Notes under the pieces: generated by a model
Seen by the model: only the letters and a program-made list of their open reading frames with translations
Database searches by the model: none
Told to the model about the DNA's origin: nothing
Assembly: GCA_020722815.1 (NCBI GenBank)
Contig: DYKB01000044.1
Location: 1-44,229, forward strand
Source: Caldithrix sp.
GTDB taxonomy: Bacteria; Zhuqueibacterota; Zhuqueibacteria; Thermofontimicrobiales; Sulfurfontimicrobiaceae
DNA length: 44,229 bases
Reading direction: 5' to 3'
Shown: one piece after another, positions 25,824 to 34,245 of the stretch
Layout: every line of letters begins with the position of its first letter
How positions within the stretch are numbered: the first letter of the stretch is position 1
Translations under genes and position numbers: made by a program

Positions 25824-26282
25824 GCAATTAACTACTAAAATCACCCGGAGCGTAAGTCTAGGTCCGTCAGGATGTTATTACAACAAATTAGATTTATGGG
25901 GTGAGTATTGGATCATCAGAAACTTATATACGTGGTTCCATTATTTGTCACCCCAGTAACAAGCTTTTAAGCGCGATTATTGATACACGGTTGGACTAAA
26001 ACTGACCGTCGAAATTTGAGCGGTAATTTGCTCCACGAATCCATTCTTCTGCGCACAATGCCGTCGGTAAAATTCTGACGTCAAAAGTTTGAGAATTACT
26101 CTCAGACGAATGAATTGAATATTGGAGGCCGACTTTGCGGGTCATGTCGTTTTATAGTGAACTGGCTTTTGAATTTTCTTTCAAATTATTTTTTGGCTTT
26201 TAATTTTTTTCTTGATTTTATAATAAAGTTTTGGAAAAATTTTCTGGAACGATTTCTATAATAACAACCAGGAGACCGAACG
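25824..26282. other. Gene-free stretch upstream of glycerol-1-phosphate dehydrogenase
   Basis: No open frame, hairpin or repeat copy is recognisable. A TATAAT at 26219-26224 lies 59 bases before the ATG, with a TTGGCT about 20 bases upstream of it; this may be the promoter but the spacing is long. AGGAG lies close before the ATG at 26283. Confidence 0.35.
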
Positions 26283-27278
26283 ATGTTCAAATTGCCGATT
26301 CAATATGGTACAGACCTAATACCCGCCTTCGCCCAGCAAAATAAAAAGTGGTTGGTCGTTGTGGCTGAACCGCTTCTCGATTATATCCGAAAAATTTTTT
26401 CTCCCGATAATTCTTATTTCATTATTCCTCCGGGTATGGATGAAACGGTATTGAATAGCTGGATTTCCAGCGTGCCGGAGGCCTCTTATCTGATTGGAAT
26501 TGGCGGTGGTGTCTGTATGGATACCACCAAATATCTGGCCTGGAAAAGACAGATTCCTTTTGCGCTGGCGCCATCAGTTATTTCGGTTGATGCATTCTTG
26601 ACGGACACGATTGGTATCCGGCGGGATGGAAAGGTGGTGTATATTGGAAAGGTACATCCAGATCGGGTTCTTATTGATTATCAGCTCATCAAGATGGCGC
26701 CGAAACATGTGAATCAGGCTGGTGCCGGTGATATTCTTTCGATCCATACCGCGCTCTGGGATTGGCGATTGGCAGCACGGCGGAATGGGGAAAATTTTAA
26801 TCGTTCGATTGCCAGGCAGAGTGAGGGGCTTTTGCTCCAGTTAGATGAAGCTGCAGATGAAATTTATTCGGTTTCTCCCCAGGGAATAGAATCTTTGGTT
26901 GAATTATATGCTGCGGAAGTTCAATTTTGTGGGGAATTTGGCAGCAGTCGTCCAGAAGAAGGCTCTGAACATTTTTGGGCGTATAATCTGGAGTATCGGA
27001 CGCGTAAACAGTTCATCCATGGAGAAGTTATCGCGTTGGGGGTTCTGTTAATGGCCGCTCTTCAAAAAAATAACCTTTCCGAAATCCATGGTTTAATTCA
27101 AAAATTGGGAATTCGGTGGCATCCTGCCAATTATGGTATCAGCCGTCAGGATTTGCTGGAATCATTGATTACAGCCCAGGCGTATGTTGAAAATGAAAAG
27201 TTACCATATAGTGTTCTGAATTATCGGTCAATTACCCGCGAAATTGCCGAGAAACTGCTCCGGCAAATTGAAATTTAA
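26283..27278 (+). CDS. egsA: sn-Glycerol-1-phosphate dehydrogenase (EgsA/AraM family)
   Basis: The enzyme reduces dihydroxyacetone phosphate to sn-glycerol-1-phosphate, the backbone of archaeal-type lipids; bacterial AraM-type members are also known. NAD-binding GGGVCMDTTKYLAW lies at 74-87, followed by SVDAFLTDT. The metal ligands of the iron-containing alcohol dehydrogenase superfamily are D150 (AGAGD), H230 (SEHFWAYN) and H246 (FIHGE). The length of 331 is near the family norm. AGGAG precedes the ATG. It is a single gene here: no geranylgeranylglyceryl phosphate synthase or prenyl reductase lies beside it, so its use for ether lipids is inference only. A general iron-type alcohol dehydrogenase is a less likely alternative. 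Confidence 0.88.
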   Translation: MFKLPIQYGTDLIPAFAQQNKKWLVVVAEPLLDYIRKIFSPDNSYFIIPPGMDETVLNSWISSVPEASYLIGIGGGVCMDTTKYLAWKRQIPFALAPSVISVDAFLTDTIGIRRDGKVVYIGKVHPDRVLIDYQLIKMAPKHVNQAGAGDILSIHTALWDWRLAARRNGENFNRSIARQSEGLLLQLDEAADEIYSVSPQGIESLVELYAAEVQFCGEFGSSRPEEGSEHFWAYNLEYRTRKQFIHGEVIALGVLLMAALQKNNLSEIHGLIQKLGIRWHPANYGISRQDLLESLITAQAYVENEKLPYSVLNYRSITREIAEKLLRQIEI

Positions 27279-27291
27279 TGCCTGTTCTGCT

Positions 27292-27470
27292 TCAATTTAC
27301 TGGCAGCTTAATTTGAAAGAGGGCGCCTGGATTTAAGGAAAAAGCTTCGATTGTCCCCCGATGTTCGTGAATGATGTCCATACAGATTGAAAGCCCAATT
27401 CCCATTCCCATACTTTTTCTGCGTGAATAAAATGGATCAAAAATATGTGGTCAAAAGGTGCCGGGTTTGC
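27292..27470 (-). pseudogene. Histidine kinase C-terminal remnant (HATPase)
   Basis: Read on the minus strand toward a TGA at 27292-27294, the frame gives DPFYSRRKSMGMGIGLSI, then CMDIIHEHRGTIEA and FQIKLPVN. This is the F/G2 box and tail of a histidine-kinase ATPase domain. Just upstream the frame breaks at a five-T run within PFDHIF, and before that only a few kinase-like residues survive until a repeat element (27505-27607) begins. Over 90% of the kinase is gone. It is convergent with egsA, separated by 13 bases. Confidence 0.8.
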
Positions 27471-27504
27471 TCTAATTTCTCTCCATTTATCCATCTCCCC
27501 GTGT

Positions 27505-27607
27505 CCAGTAGAAGATGTGGGACACGATCAGCCCTTTGGGAGAGGGTTGGGGTGAGGGTCACCCGTTTAGTTTGATGAAAATTTATAAAAAGTGTACGAT
27601 AGTGAAT
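27505..27607. mobile_element. Partial copy of the GTACACTTTTT TIR family
   Basis: GGGAGAGGGTTGGGGTGAGGGTCA (about 27538-27561), then AAATTTATAAAAAGTGTACGATAGTGAAT, is the reverse complement of the left half of the element at 11875-12033. The other end is degenerate and lies against the histidine-kinase remnant. The 276 bases that follow, to the OPT transporter gene, contain an unexplained minus-strand open frame of about 55 codons (about 27645-27820) with no start codon or family I recognise. Confidence 0.6.
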
Positions 27608-27892
27608 AAAATACTCACTTAAAATCAAATGTCAAGCTTTTTCAGACCGGATCTATTATTTTTCTGAAAAAATCTGATATCCATCCCGGCTGGATGAAGA
27701 ATTGAATGGCATACGCCGGATAGTTTTGAGTTTGATAATGAATGATTTTATGTTCCTTCATCGTTCGGTAAATTTTTTCGTTTTCAATTTTGAAAATTTC
27801 CCCTTGCGTTCCTAATAATTATTTAATATATTAACTTTTTGTAATTCTAAATCCAAAGATTCTCATCTTGAATTAAGCTGGAGGTGGAAAAT

Positions 27893-30007
27893 ATGGCTTC
27901 GGTTACAAAAAAAGGTCTGGCCACGAACGCTTATACACCCTTAAAACCTGGTGAAAAGTATGCGCCTTATGTGCCGGCTTCGCAAATGATTCCTGAGGTA
28001 ACGACCCGGTCAATCATCTGGGGTCTGGTAATGGCGATTATTTTTTCTTTTGGTGCGGCCTACCTGGGATTGAAAATCGGTCAGGTATTTGAAGCGGCTA
28101 TCCCGATTGCCATTTTAGCAATTGGCTTATCACGACTCTATCCACGAAAAAATACGATTTTAGAAAATGTGATCATTCAATCAATCGGTTCAGCATCCGG
28201 GGTCGTTGTGGCTGGCGGTATTTTTGTGATTCCGGCTTTTTACATTCTGCAATTACAAGATAAAATTACACTCATCCATATCTTCCTGGCTGCTTTTATT
28301 GGTGGTTCATTGGGAATTCTTTTTCTGATTCCGCTCCGGCGCTATTTCATGGTCGAGCAACACGGTTTACTACCCTTTCCCGAAGCAACTGCCACAACTG
28401 AAATCCTGGTAAGTGGAGAAGCCGGCGGCGGACAGGCTGGTACATTGGTCGTCAGTATGCTCATCGGTGGTCTCTATGATTTCTTTGCCGATGTCATGCA
28501 TACCTGGAATTTTCATCTTGCCACGGCTTACAGCGTTATGGAAAATGGCGTTCTCCGCTGGAAATCTCAATTGTTAGGTAATGTCGGCGCTTATTTAGGA
28601 GAGAAATACCGTCTGGTCCTGAAACTGGATGCTTTAAGTGCCATTTTTGGGCTCGGTTATATTGTGGGTCTGAAATATTCAGCCATCATCACCGGCGGCT
28701 CGGTTCTTTCATTTCTGATCCTGGTTCCCGCCGTCTATTTTTTTGGTCAACATATTACTACCTTGATTCCTCCGGGCACTGTTTTGATTAAAGACATGAC
28801 AGAAATTCAAATTTTTGGTACCTACGTCCAAAAAATCGGTATTGGGGCCATTGCCATGGCTGGAATTTTGGGCATTATAAAATCCTCAAAAGTTATTCTT
28901 CAATCATTTAGCATCGGTTTTAAACAGCTCTTTGGTGGTCACCATGAAATTGGCCAGGAAAGAACAGATCGTGATATTAACATGAAATCCTTGATGTTAT
29001 TAATTGGCCTTTTTATGGTCATGCTGGTCATTTTCTTTATCTGGATTTCCAATCCGGTTGTTGGTGTCGTCGGTTTTGGTATCGTTATCCTGTTAGCTTT
29101 CCTTTTTACGACGGTCGCAGCGTATGCCATTGCTATTGTCGGAACTAATCCGGTTTCTGGTATGACCCTTATCACGCTGATTATTACGAGCCTGGTGCTT
29201 TCGCTTGTTATGCCGGGTGAGAAAATCCAGGGAATCGTGGTGGCGCTGATTATGGGCTGTGTTGTCTGTACCGCTTTATCCATGTCCGGTGGATTTGTAA
29301 CGGACTTGAAAATCGGCTACTGGTTCGGTTCCACGCCGGCGAATCAGCAACGCTGGAAATTTTTAGGCACTTTTCTTTCGGCGGCATCGGTTGGACTTGC
29401 TATTTTAATTATTCATAAAGCCTATGGTTTTACCTTACCCGGCAGCACTTTTGATAATCCGATCGCCAATCCCAATGTAGCCGCACCACAGGGAAATTTA
29501 ATGGCCACCATCGTGAAAAGCCTGATGGCCGATCCGATTAATCAACCCTGGTTTCTGTTTGGCATCGGGGCGCTGATTGCGGTTGTACTCGAAATGTGCA
29601 AAGTCCCGCCACTTGCGTTTGCGCTGGGGATGTATCTCCCAATTCAACTGAATGTTCCACTACTCGCTGGTGGATTTCTGGCCTGGTTATTGAGTCGCAG
29701 TAGCAAAAATAAAGAGATCAGCGCTGCTCGCCAGGAACGTGGGACCTTGATCGCCTCCGGTTTTATTGCCGGTGGTGCGTTGATGGGAATGATTGGGGCC
29801 ATTTTAAATCTCGATCAATTAGGAACGCTGGCACGATACATTTCTATCGGGGTTCCTTTTGGCGTTAATACCGACGGACGCTGGATTCCGCAAATCGAAA
29901 ATGCCCTGACATATTACCGCGATTATGGTATGGTAATTGGGCTTCTGACTTTTATTGGATTGGCGGTCTGGATGTATTATCATTCCCAAAAAGCAGCACA
30001 AGAATAG
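27893..30007 (+). CDS. OPT family oligopeptide transporter
   Basis: This inner-membrane secondary transporter has 704 residues and roughly 15 hydrophobic segments across its length. The family signature is visible near the N-terminus (EVTTRSIIWGLVMAIIFSF followed by AAYLGLKIGQVFEAAIP) and in LPFPEATATTEIL. OPT proteins import oligopeptides or metal chelates, usually driven by protons; the substrate is unknown here. The start is the ATG at 27893, eight bases after GGAGG; a GTG nine bases earlier would overlap that site. It is a single-gene unit, with a palindrome 20 bases past the stop. Confidence 0.93.
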   Translation: MASVTKKGLATNAYTPLKPGEKYAPYVPASQMIPEVTTRSIIWGLVMAIIFSFGAAYLGLKIGQVFEAAIPIAILAIGLSRLYPRKNTILENVIIQSIGSASGVVVAGGIFVIPAFYILQLQDKITLIHIFLAAFIGGSLGILFLIPLRRYFMVEQHGLLPFPEATATTEILVSGEAGGGQAGTLVVSMLIGGLYDFFADVMHTWNFHLATAYSVMENGVLRWKSQLLGNVGAYLGEKYRLVLKLDALSAIFGLGYIVGLKYSAIITGGSVLSFLILVPAVYFFGQHITTLIPPGTVLIKDMTEIQIFGTYVQKIGIGAIAMAGILGIIKSSKVILQSFSIGFKQLFGGHHEIGQERTDRDINMKSLMLLIGLFMVMLVIFFIWISNPVVGVVGFGIVILLAFLFTTVAAYAIAIVGTNPVSGMTLITLIITSLVLSLVMPGEKIQGIVVALIMGCVVCTALSMSGGFVTDLKIGYWFGSTPANQQRWKFLGTFLSAASVGLAILIIHKAYGFTLPGSTFDNPIANPNVAAPQGNLMATIVKSLMADPINQPWFLFGIGALIAVVLEMCKVPPLAFALGMYLPIQLNVPLLAGGFLAWLLSRSSKNKEISAARQERGTLIASGFIAGGALMGMIGAILNLDQLGTLARYISIGVPFGVNTDGRWIPQIENALTYYRDYGMVIGLLTFIGLAVWMYYHSQKAAQE

Positions 30008-30026
30008 GAAAAAACTTAAATTCAAT

Positions 30027-30053
30027 GCAGGGCAAATTGCCAATTTGCCCTGC
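30027..30053. repeat. Short palindrome GCAGGGCAAATTG
   Basis: A perfect 13-bp inverted repeat around one central base, lying 20 bases after the OPT gene. A near copy lies at 33556-33586, so it is a dispersed repeat that may double as a transcription-end hairpin. No T-run follows. The remaining 370 bases to the next gene show no other feature. Confidence 0.75.
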
Positions 30054-30425
30054 AATTCTAAGCACGAATTATTCTGTATGTAATCCCGGTTTGCAATTTA
30101 TTAAAGATTGGAAATCGACAAGCGTGAATTTTGTAATTTTTTATTTTTCAAAAGGAGTTTTTAAGGTATTATTAGCTTAAAATCAGGTCCGTACGATAAA
30201 TGAATCAAAAGCAGAACTGCCACGAAACGTGGATACCATTATTTTTTTAATACTCCCCGGCCAACTCACCCAAAATGGTGAAACGTAAACCCGTACATAC
30301 TTCTGACAAATTATGGTTCCCCGGTAGAAATCGTCTGAATGGATGCATCAGTTTATGTCCAGGCATCGGATTAATTTTTTTTCTGGTGGAACGTGACCAA
30401 TATATAAAACTAAGGAGTTACCAGA

Positions 30426-32204
30426 ATGACAACAAATCGTAAAAAAATTTTTTCCTGTCCAACCAACAATATCGAAGAATTTCGTCTCTTCGTCAACCAG
30501 GCGGCCGCATTGGGTGCCACCCATGTGACCATCAGCGACCTGCCGAAAAGTATTTGGCAGTGGAATCTCGATCGGTTCGATCCTTATCCCAACTGGGGCA
30601 TGCTCGTCGCTACCATATTTAAAGTGATCGTACCGGAAGCCTTGCGTCCGTTTCTACCGGTGGATTATGCCCAAAAAAATCTGGATATCATTACGCAGCG
30701 CAGCGCGATTCTAAAAGAATTCGGCCTAAAGGCAGCATTTATCGGCAAGGAGCCGGCCTGGCTGCCCGAAGCAGTCTATGCCGCCTATCCTGCCTGGCGT
30801 GGGCCGCGGTGTGAACAGCCCCGTCGCGCGCGCAAGCCGTACTATGCCCCCTGTATCGATCATCCGGAAGTGCTGGCGATGTACCGGCAGGCCGTGGCCG
30901 AACTCTGTCGGTATGCACCCATCGAGCACTTCAACTTTTTGACCAACGATTCCGGAGGCGGTATCTGTTGGAGCGTAAGTCTCTACCCTGGCCCGAATGG
31001 TCCGGCATGGTGCGAGTCGCGCAGCTATGCTGATCGGGTGGTGGGCTTCATGGATACGATTCAAAATGGCGCGCGGGATGCCGGCTATACGGCTGAGGTT
31101 TCGATGTATTATGGATCGGGTTACATTTCGCAGGCGGAGGTCGCCTCTGTCATTCCGGCGCTGCATCCCGGCCAATCGCTCAATCAAAAGACCCGTGAAG
31201 GGCTCAATCCCACGCGGCTCATTGGCTATCCATTTTATGATAATGCTGTCGGTCCGGTGCCGGGAATTCCACAGGCATGGCGCATTGCCGAACATCTGCA
31301 GGAGGCAGAAAAAGATCAGACCGCCAATCTGAATTATAGCTTCGATTATCTGGACTATCCCGAATTTTACGAATTGATCCGACAATATCAGAAAAATCCA
31401 CGACCGGATGTGGCGGGCCGAATGGAAAATCTATTGCAAACCGCCATCGTGCAGGTTGGTAAAGAACACGCGGATGTTTTGATGAATGTGTGGGAAAAAA
31501 TTGCGAAAGCCATCTATTCCATCAAATCGCTGGGCGGCGACCCGATTATGCTGGTGGGGTCGGTAAATCAGCGCTGGATTACCCGGCCACTGGTGCCATT
31601 TCCCATGGAATTGCAGCCGGCGGAAAAAGACTATTATCGCCAGTTCCAGTTCCAGGCCAATTCCGAGGAGGAGGCTGCCGACCTGATGAATATCCAGGGA
31701 TTTGAGATTATCAATGGTTATTCCGGCTCGATGCTGGCGGGAAATCTTTTTAATCAGGCCATTAATCATTTAAAATCAGCCGTGGAAGATCTGGAGGCCG
31801 CCCGGCAACGCGGCATGACAGATAAAATGGACTTGCTAATCCTGCGTTTAAAAGTTTTGATCTGCATCTATCGTAACGCTCTTTATACTGTTCAGTATCA
31901 GGACATTCTCGATCGCACGGATTACACGCAGCCGCCGCAGGAGGTGAACATCTACCCGCAGGATGGCGATCAATTGCTGCGGGAAATTCAGATCGTCACC
32001 CGGCACGATGTGGACAACACGCAGGAATTAATCCAATTGCTGTCTTCCACCAAAGAAGTGCTGATTTTGACCGCCCCGACGCCGGCGGAAGAAGACATTT
32101 TCCTGTTGGGACCGAATCTGATTGAGCAATTGCAGAAAAAAATCGACATCACCTTGAAGCATCAGTGGGATGTCCACCGGCTTTATCGCCGGCGACAAAG
32201 TTAA
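30426..32204 (+). CDS. Unrecognised 592-residue protein, possible TIM-barrel glycosidase-like fold
   Basis: I do not recognise a named family. No signal peptide or membrane helix, so likely cytoplasmic. The N-terminal 350 residues alternate strand and helix patterns, with GATHVTISDLP, FGLKAAFIGKEP, FNFLTNDSGGGICW and LNYSFDYLDY resembling beta-strand ends of a TIM barrel; acidic and aromatic residues at these ends would suit sugar binding. The last 240 residues are mainly helical. W, P and Y are frequent, as in glycosidases. AAGGAG precedes the ATG. G+C is clearly above the neighbours (stretches near 30.75-30.85 kb exceed 60%), suggesting horizontal gain. It is alone; the large opposite-strand frames inside it are by-products of its composition. 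Confidence 0.8.
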   Translation: MTTNRKKIFSCPTNNIEEFRLFVNQAAALGATHVTISDLPKSIWQWNLDRFDPYPNWGMLVATIFKVIVPEALRPFLPVDYAQKNLDIITQRSAILKEFGLKAAFIGKEPAWLPEAVYAAYPAWRGPRCEQPRRARKPYYAPCIDHPEVLAMYRQAVAELCRYAPIEHFNFLTNDSGGGICWSVSLYPGPNGPAWCESRSYADRVVGFMDTIQNGARDAGYTAEVSMYYGSGYISQAEVASVIPALHPGQSLNQKTREGLNPTRLIGYPFYDNAVGPVPGIPQAWRIAEHLQEAEKDQTANLNYSFDYLDYPEFYELIRQYQKNPRPDVAGRMENLLQTAIVQVGKEHADVLMNVWEKIAKAIYSIKSLGGDPIMLVGSVNQRWITRPLVPFPMELQPAEKDYYRQFQFQANSEEEAADLMNIQGFEIINGYSGSMLAGNLFNQAINHLKSAVEDLEAARQRGMTDKMDLLILRLKVLICIYRNALYTVQYQDILDRTDYTQPPQEVNIYPQDGDQLLREIQIVTRHDVDNTQELIQLLSSTKEVLILTAPTPAEEDIFLLGPNLIEQLQKKIDITLKHQWDVHRLYRRRQS

Positions 32205-32338
32205 GATGGGTTTCGGGTGGGTTCAGGTCTGGCGCCTCAATGCGGTGACGCACGGGATTGGCGGACTTGACTCACCTGGCCTGTTAGCCCAAAAAGACAA
32301 AAATTGATCAAGATTCTTGATTTTTCGATATTAAGTCC

Positions 32339-32497
32339 AATTTTTCGTATCCGTTCACAGGGAGGATCGAATCTGTCATTCCCGCATGTTTTTGGCGGGA
32401 ATCCATACTTTTTTTAACAAATGGATGCCCGACAAAAGCATTCGGGCATGACAGAAGCGTTTAATTTATTACCCCTGTGAACGGTTACAATTTTTCC
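32339..32497. mobile_element. Non-autonomous TIR element, copy 3, with 8-bp target duplication
   Basis: The element spans 32347-32489 (143 bp). Left end GTATCCGTTCACAGGG; the reverse complement of the right end reads GTAACCGTTCACAGGG, 15 of 16 identical. AATTTTTC is repeated perfectly outside both ends (32339-32346, 32490-32497). The interior holds the common palindrome GTCATTCCCGCATG ... GGCGGGAATCC. The GTAA end and 8-bp duplication again fit IS66-type movement. Confidence 0.85.
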
Positions 32498-32540
32498 GAT
32501 TCGATTTTACGAATGAGTCCACTTTAAAAAGCCTGGTTTT

Positions 32541-32612
32541 GTCATTCTGAGCGGAGTGAATAGTCTATATTTTTCAATGACTTACGATATTATTCGCTTC
32601 GCTCAGAATGAC
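32541..32612. repeat. Palindrome GTCATTCTGAGCG ... CGCTCAGAATGAC
   Basis: A 72-base inverted repeat with about 20-bp arms, the better-kept copy of the family seen at 7464-7554. This palindrome type is widespread in bacterial genomes. It could fold as a hairpin in RNA, but no gene ends close enough on the plus strand to call it a terminator. Confidence 0.75.
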
Positions 32613-32746
32613 AGAGCAAAACCTTTTTAGAGTGAACTCAAGAATCAATCAATAAAAAATTTCCCTTGCAAAATAGACTTAAAAATGAGTAAATTAATTA
32701 TGAATCAGGTTGTATTCAAATATGTTAGCCCAAAAAGGGAATGAAT

Positions 32747-32963
32747 ATGACAAATAAACTGAAAATAGAATTACCACCAGAAGTTCAAAATGAAGAAGCA
32801 AAATTATTCCTGATGATGAAATTATTTGAAACTGGAAAATTGTCATCAGGACCGGCTGCGAAATTCTCTGGTTATTCAAAGCGTGCGTTTATGGAGTAGG
32901 GAATAAGGGGTTCCTGTATTCGATTATTATCAGGAAGATTTAGCACGAGAAATAAATATATGA
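32747..32963 (+). pseudogene. UPF0175-type antitoxin, broken
   Basis: The ATG at 32747 (AAGGG upstream) opens a 50-codon frame, MTNKLKIELPPEV ... GPAAKFSGYSKRAFME, which matches the start and helix-turn-helix of UPF0175 antitoxins. It stops at TAG (32897-32899), where the family continues with leucine-glycine. In the next frame GVPVFDYYQEDLAREI, the typical UPF0175 tail, runs to TGA at 32961-32963. A stop and a frame change therefore split the gene. UPF0175 proteins usually pair with a DUF3368 PIN-like toxin, absent here. Its last codon overlaps the hicA start. Confidence 0.8.
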
Positions 32964-33214
32964 AATCAAAACATCGAAAAATATGACATGCAATTTTTGA
33001 AAATCCGGTCCATTCAAATATTTTATGGTCCGATATTGAAAGTCTGCTGGTAGCATTAGGAGCAGAATTAAATGAAGGACGTGGTTCAAGGGTGCGAATC
33101 TATCTAAATGGCGTACGTGCGGTTTTTCATCGACCACATCCTGAAAAGGAAACCAATAAAGGCGCGGTCATATCAATGCGTCGTTTTTTAATAGAAGCAG
33201 GAGTCGAACTATGA
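32960..33214 (+). pseudogene. hicA: HicA-type mRNA interferase toxin with premature stop
   Basis: The ATG at 32960 gives MKSKHRKI and then an in-frame TGA at codon 9. The frame continues without further break: HAIFENPVHSNILW, SDIESLLVALGAELNEGRGSR, FHRPHPEKETNKGAVISMRRFL. This is a full HicA double-stranded RNA-binding fold including the catalytic histidine region near FHRPHP. In relatives codon 9 or 10 is leucine. No good internal start follows, so the toxin is probably not made. The stop overlaps the hicB start by 4 nt, the usual hicAB arrangement. Confidence 0.82.
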
Positions 33215-33534
33215 TGCAATATAAGGGATATTTATCACATATTGAATTTGATGATGAGGCAAATATTTTTCATGGAGAAGTAATTAATATTCGTGATGTG
33301 ATTACTTTCCAGGGAAGCTCGGTGGACGAATTAAAAAAAGCCCTGGAAGAATCGGTAGAAGATTATCTGGCTTTTTGCACTGAGCGTGGAGAAGAACCGA
33401 ATCTGCCGTTTTCGGGTCAGTTAACCCTTAAACTTTCTCCGGAGCAACATCGTAAAATTATTTTGGCTGCAGAAAATTCGGGGAAGGACATAAATTCATG
33501 GGTATCTGAAGTTCTGGCTCAGGCGGTTCATTAA
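33211..33534 (+). CDS. hicB: HicB-type antitoxin
   Basis: The protein neutralises HicA and represses its own operon in intact systems. The 107 residues show the degenerate RNase-H-like N-terminal part (YKGYLSHIEFDDEANIFHGEV, DVITFQGSSVDELKKALEES, DYLAFCTERGEEP) and a C-terminal ribbon-helix-helix DNA-binding end (LTLKLSPEQHRKIILAAE, INSWVSEVLAQAV). Two adjacent ATGs (33211, 33214) are possible. Unlike its toxin, it is fully intact. Confidence 0.92.
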   Translation: MMQYKGYLSHIEFDDEANIFHGEVINIRDVITFQGSSVDELKKALEESVEDYLAFCTERGEEPNLPFSGQLTLKLSPEQHRKIILAAENSGKDINSWVSEVLAQAVH

Positions 33535-33555
33535 GGATGTCCGAAAATTTACATT

Positions 33556-33586
33556 TTGTAAGGCAAATTGCTAATTTGCCCTACAA
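33556..33586. repeat. Second copy of the GGGCAAATT palindrome
   Basis: TTGTAAGGCAAATT and AATTTGCCCTACAA form a 14-bp inverted repeat with one mismatch, 22 bases after hicB. It is related to the palindrome at 30027-30053 and may help end the hicB transcript. Confidence 0.7.
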
Positions 33587-33664
33587 TCGTGGATAAACTT
33601 TCCTTCAGGCTTTTGTTTATATCTGGCAAGTTGAAGATTTAATAAATCGTTTTACCAGAAAAGT

Positions 33665-34018
33665 ATGCGTAAACTTGATAAACTTCGTACCCGATATTTA
33701 AGTGATTCGCTCCAAATTCGGCTTGGAGGTCTGGCTGCAAATTGAGCACGTATTACCAGCTTTTCGAAGAATGACAATCACTTCCTGGTCGTGGAATCAA
33801 TATTGCAGGAAAGTAAATGGTTTATTGAATGGACATCCTCTGATCTGGCGATTGAAACTCTCGCTGAATTGGTTCAACTGCAGATTCTATTGGCACAGTG
33901 GGAAATACAATCCCATAAAAAATGGAATGATCCAAACTGGCGCATTAATCTAGCCAATCAATCGCGGGAATGGTCGCAGCGGGTATTACAAATGTCTGGT
34001 TTACTTAATTCATTATAA
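33665..34018 (+). pseudogene. Broken gene usually found upstream of DUF433 antitoxin genes
   Basis: The ATG at 33665 gives MRKLDKLRTRYLSDSLQIRLGG... then an in-frame TGA at codon 27 (33743-33745), after LAAN. The same frame continues to 34018: ESILQESKWFIEWTSSDLAIETLAELVQLQ, ending SQRVLQMSGLLNSL. The composition is helical, rich in W, L, E. From memory, proteins of this type precede DUF433 genes in other bacteria, but I cannot name a family. A GTG at 33791 could restart the last two thirds, so partial expression is possible. DUF433 follows after 20 nt. Confidence 0.65.
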
Positions 34019-34038
34019 TTAAACAGGAAACAAAAGCG

Positions 34039-34245
34039 ATGAAAGATCAACAATTACTCGAGCGGATAACACTCAACCCCAAAGTAATGGTTGGAAAACC
34101 GAATATCAAAGGGACACGCCTGACCGTGGAATACATCCTTAATTTATTGGCGCACGGTGCGACATTTGCGGATATTCTTGAAGAGTATCAAGGACTTACC
34201 GCAGATGATATCCGCGCCTGTCTCCTTTTTGCAACAAAATCATGA
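34039..34245 (+). CDS. DUF433 antitoxin-like protein, possibly truncated
   Basis: The 68-residue protein carries the DUF433 (PF04255) helix-turn-helix: ITLNPKVMVGKPNIKGTRLTVEYILNLLAHG, then ILEEYQGLTADDIRACLLFAT. Such proteins pair with DUF5615 PIN-like toxins. AGGAAA lies before the ATG. The end, FATKS, is a few residues shorter than usual and the DNA changes there into a HicB-like tail in another frame, which suggests a recombination junction near 34230. No DUF5615 gene follows. Confidence 0.85.
   Translation: MKDQQLLERITLNPKVMVGKPNIKGTRLTVEYILNLLAHGATFADILEEYQGLTADDIRACLLFATKS

Noticed and set aside
30726..31385. 219-codon minus-strand frame inside the 592-residue gene
   Set aside because: It is a shadow caused by the high G+C of the plus-strand gene; its translation has no protein-like features.
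18655..33745. Reassignment of TGA to a sense codon
   Set aside because: Core genes here are free of internal TGA, several genes end in TGA, and tryptophan is encoded by TGG; the in-frame TGAs occur only in genes with other signs of decay.
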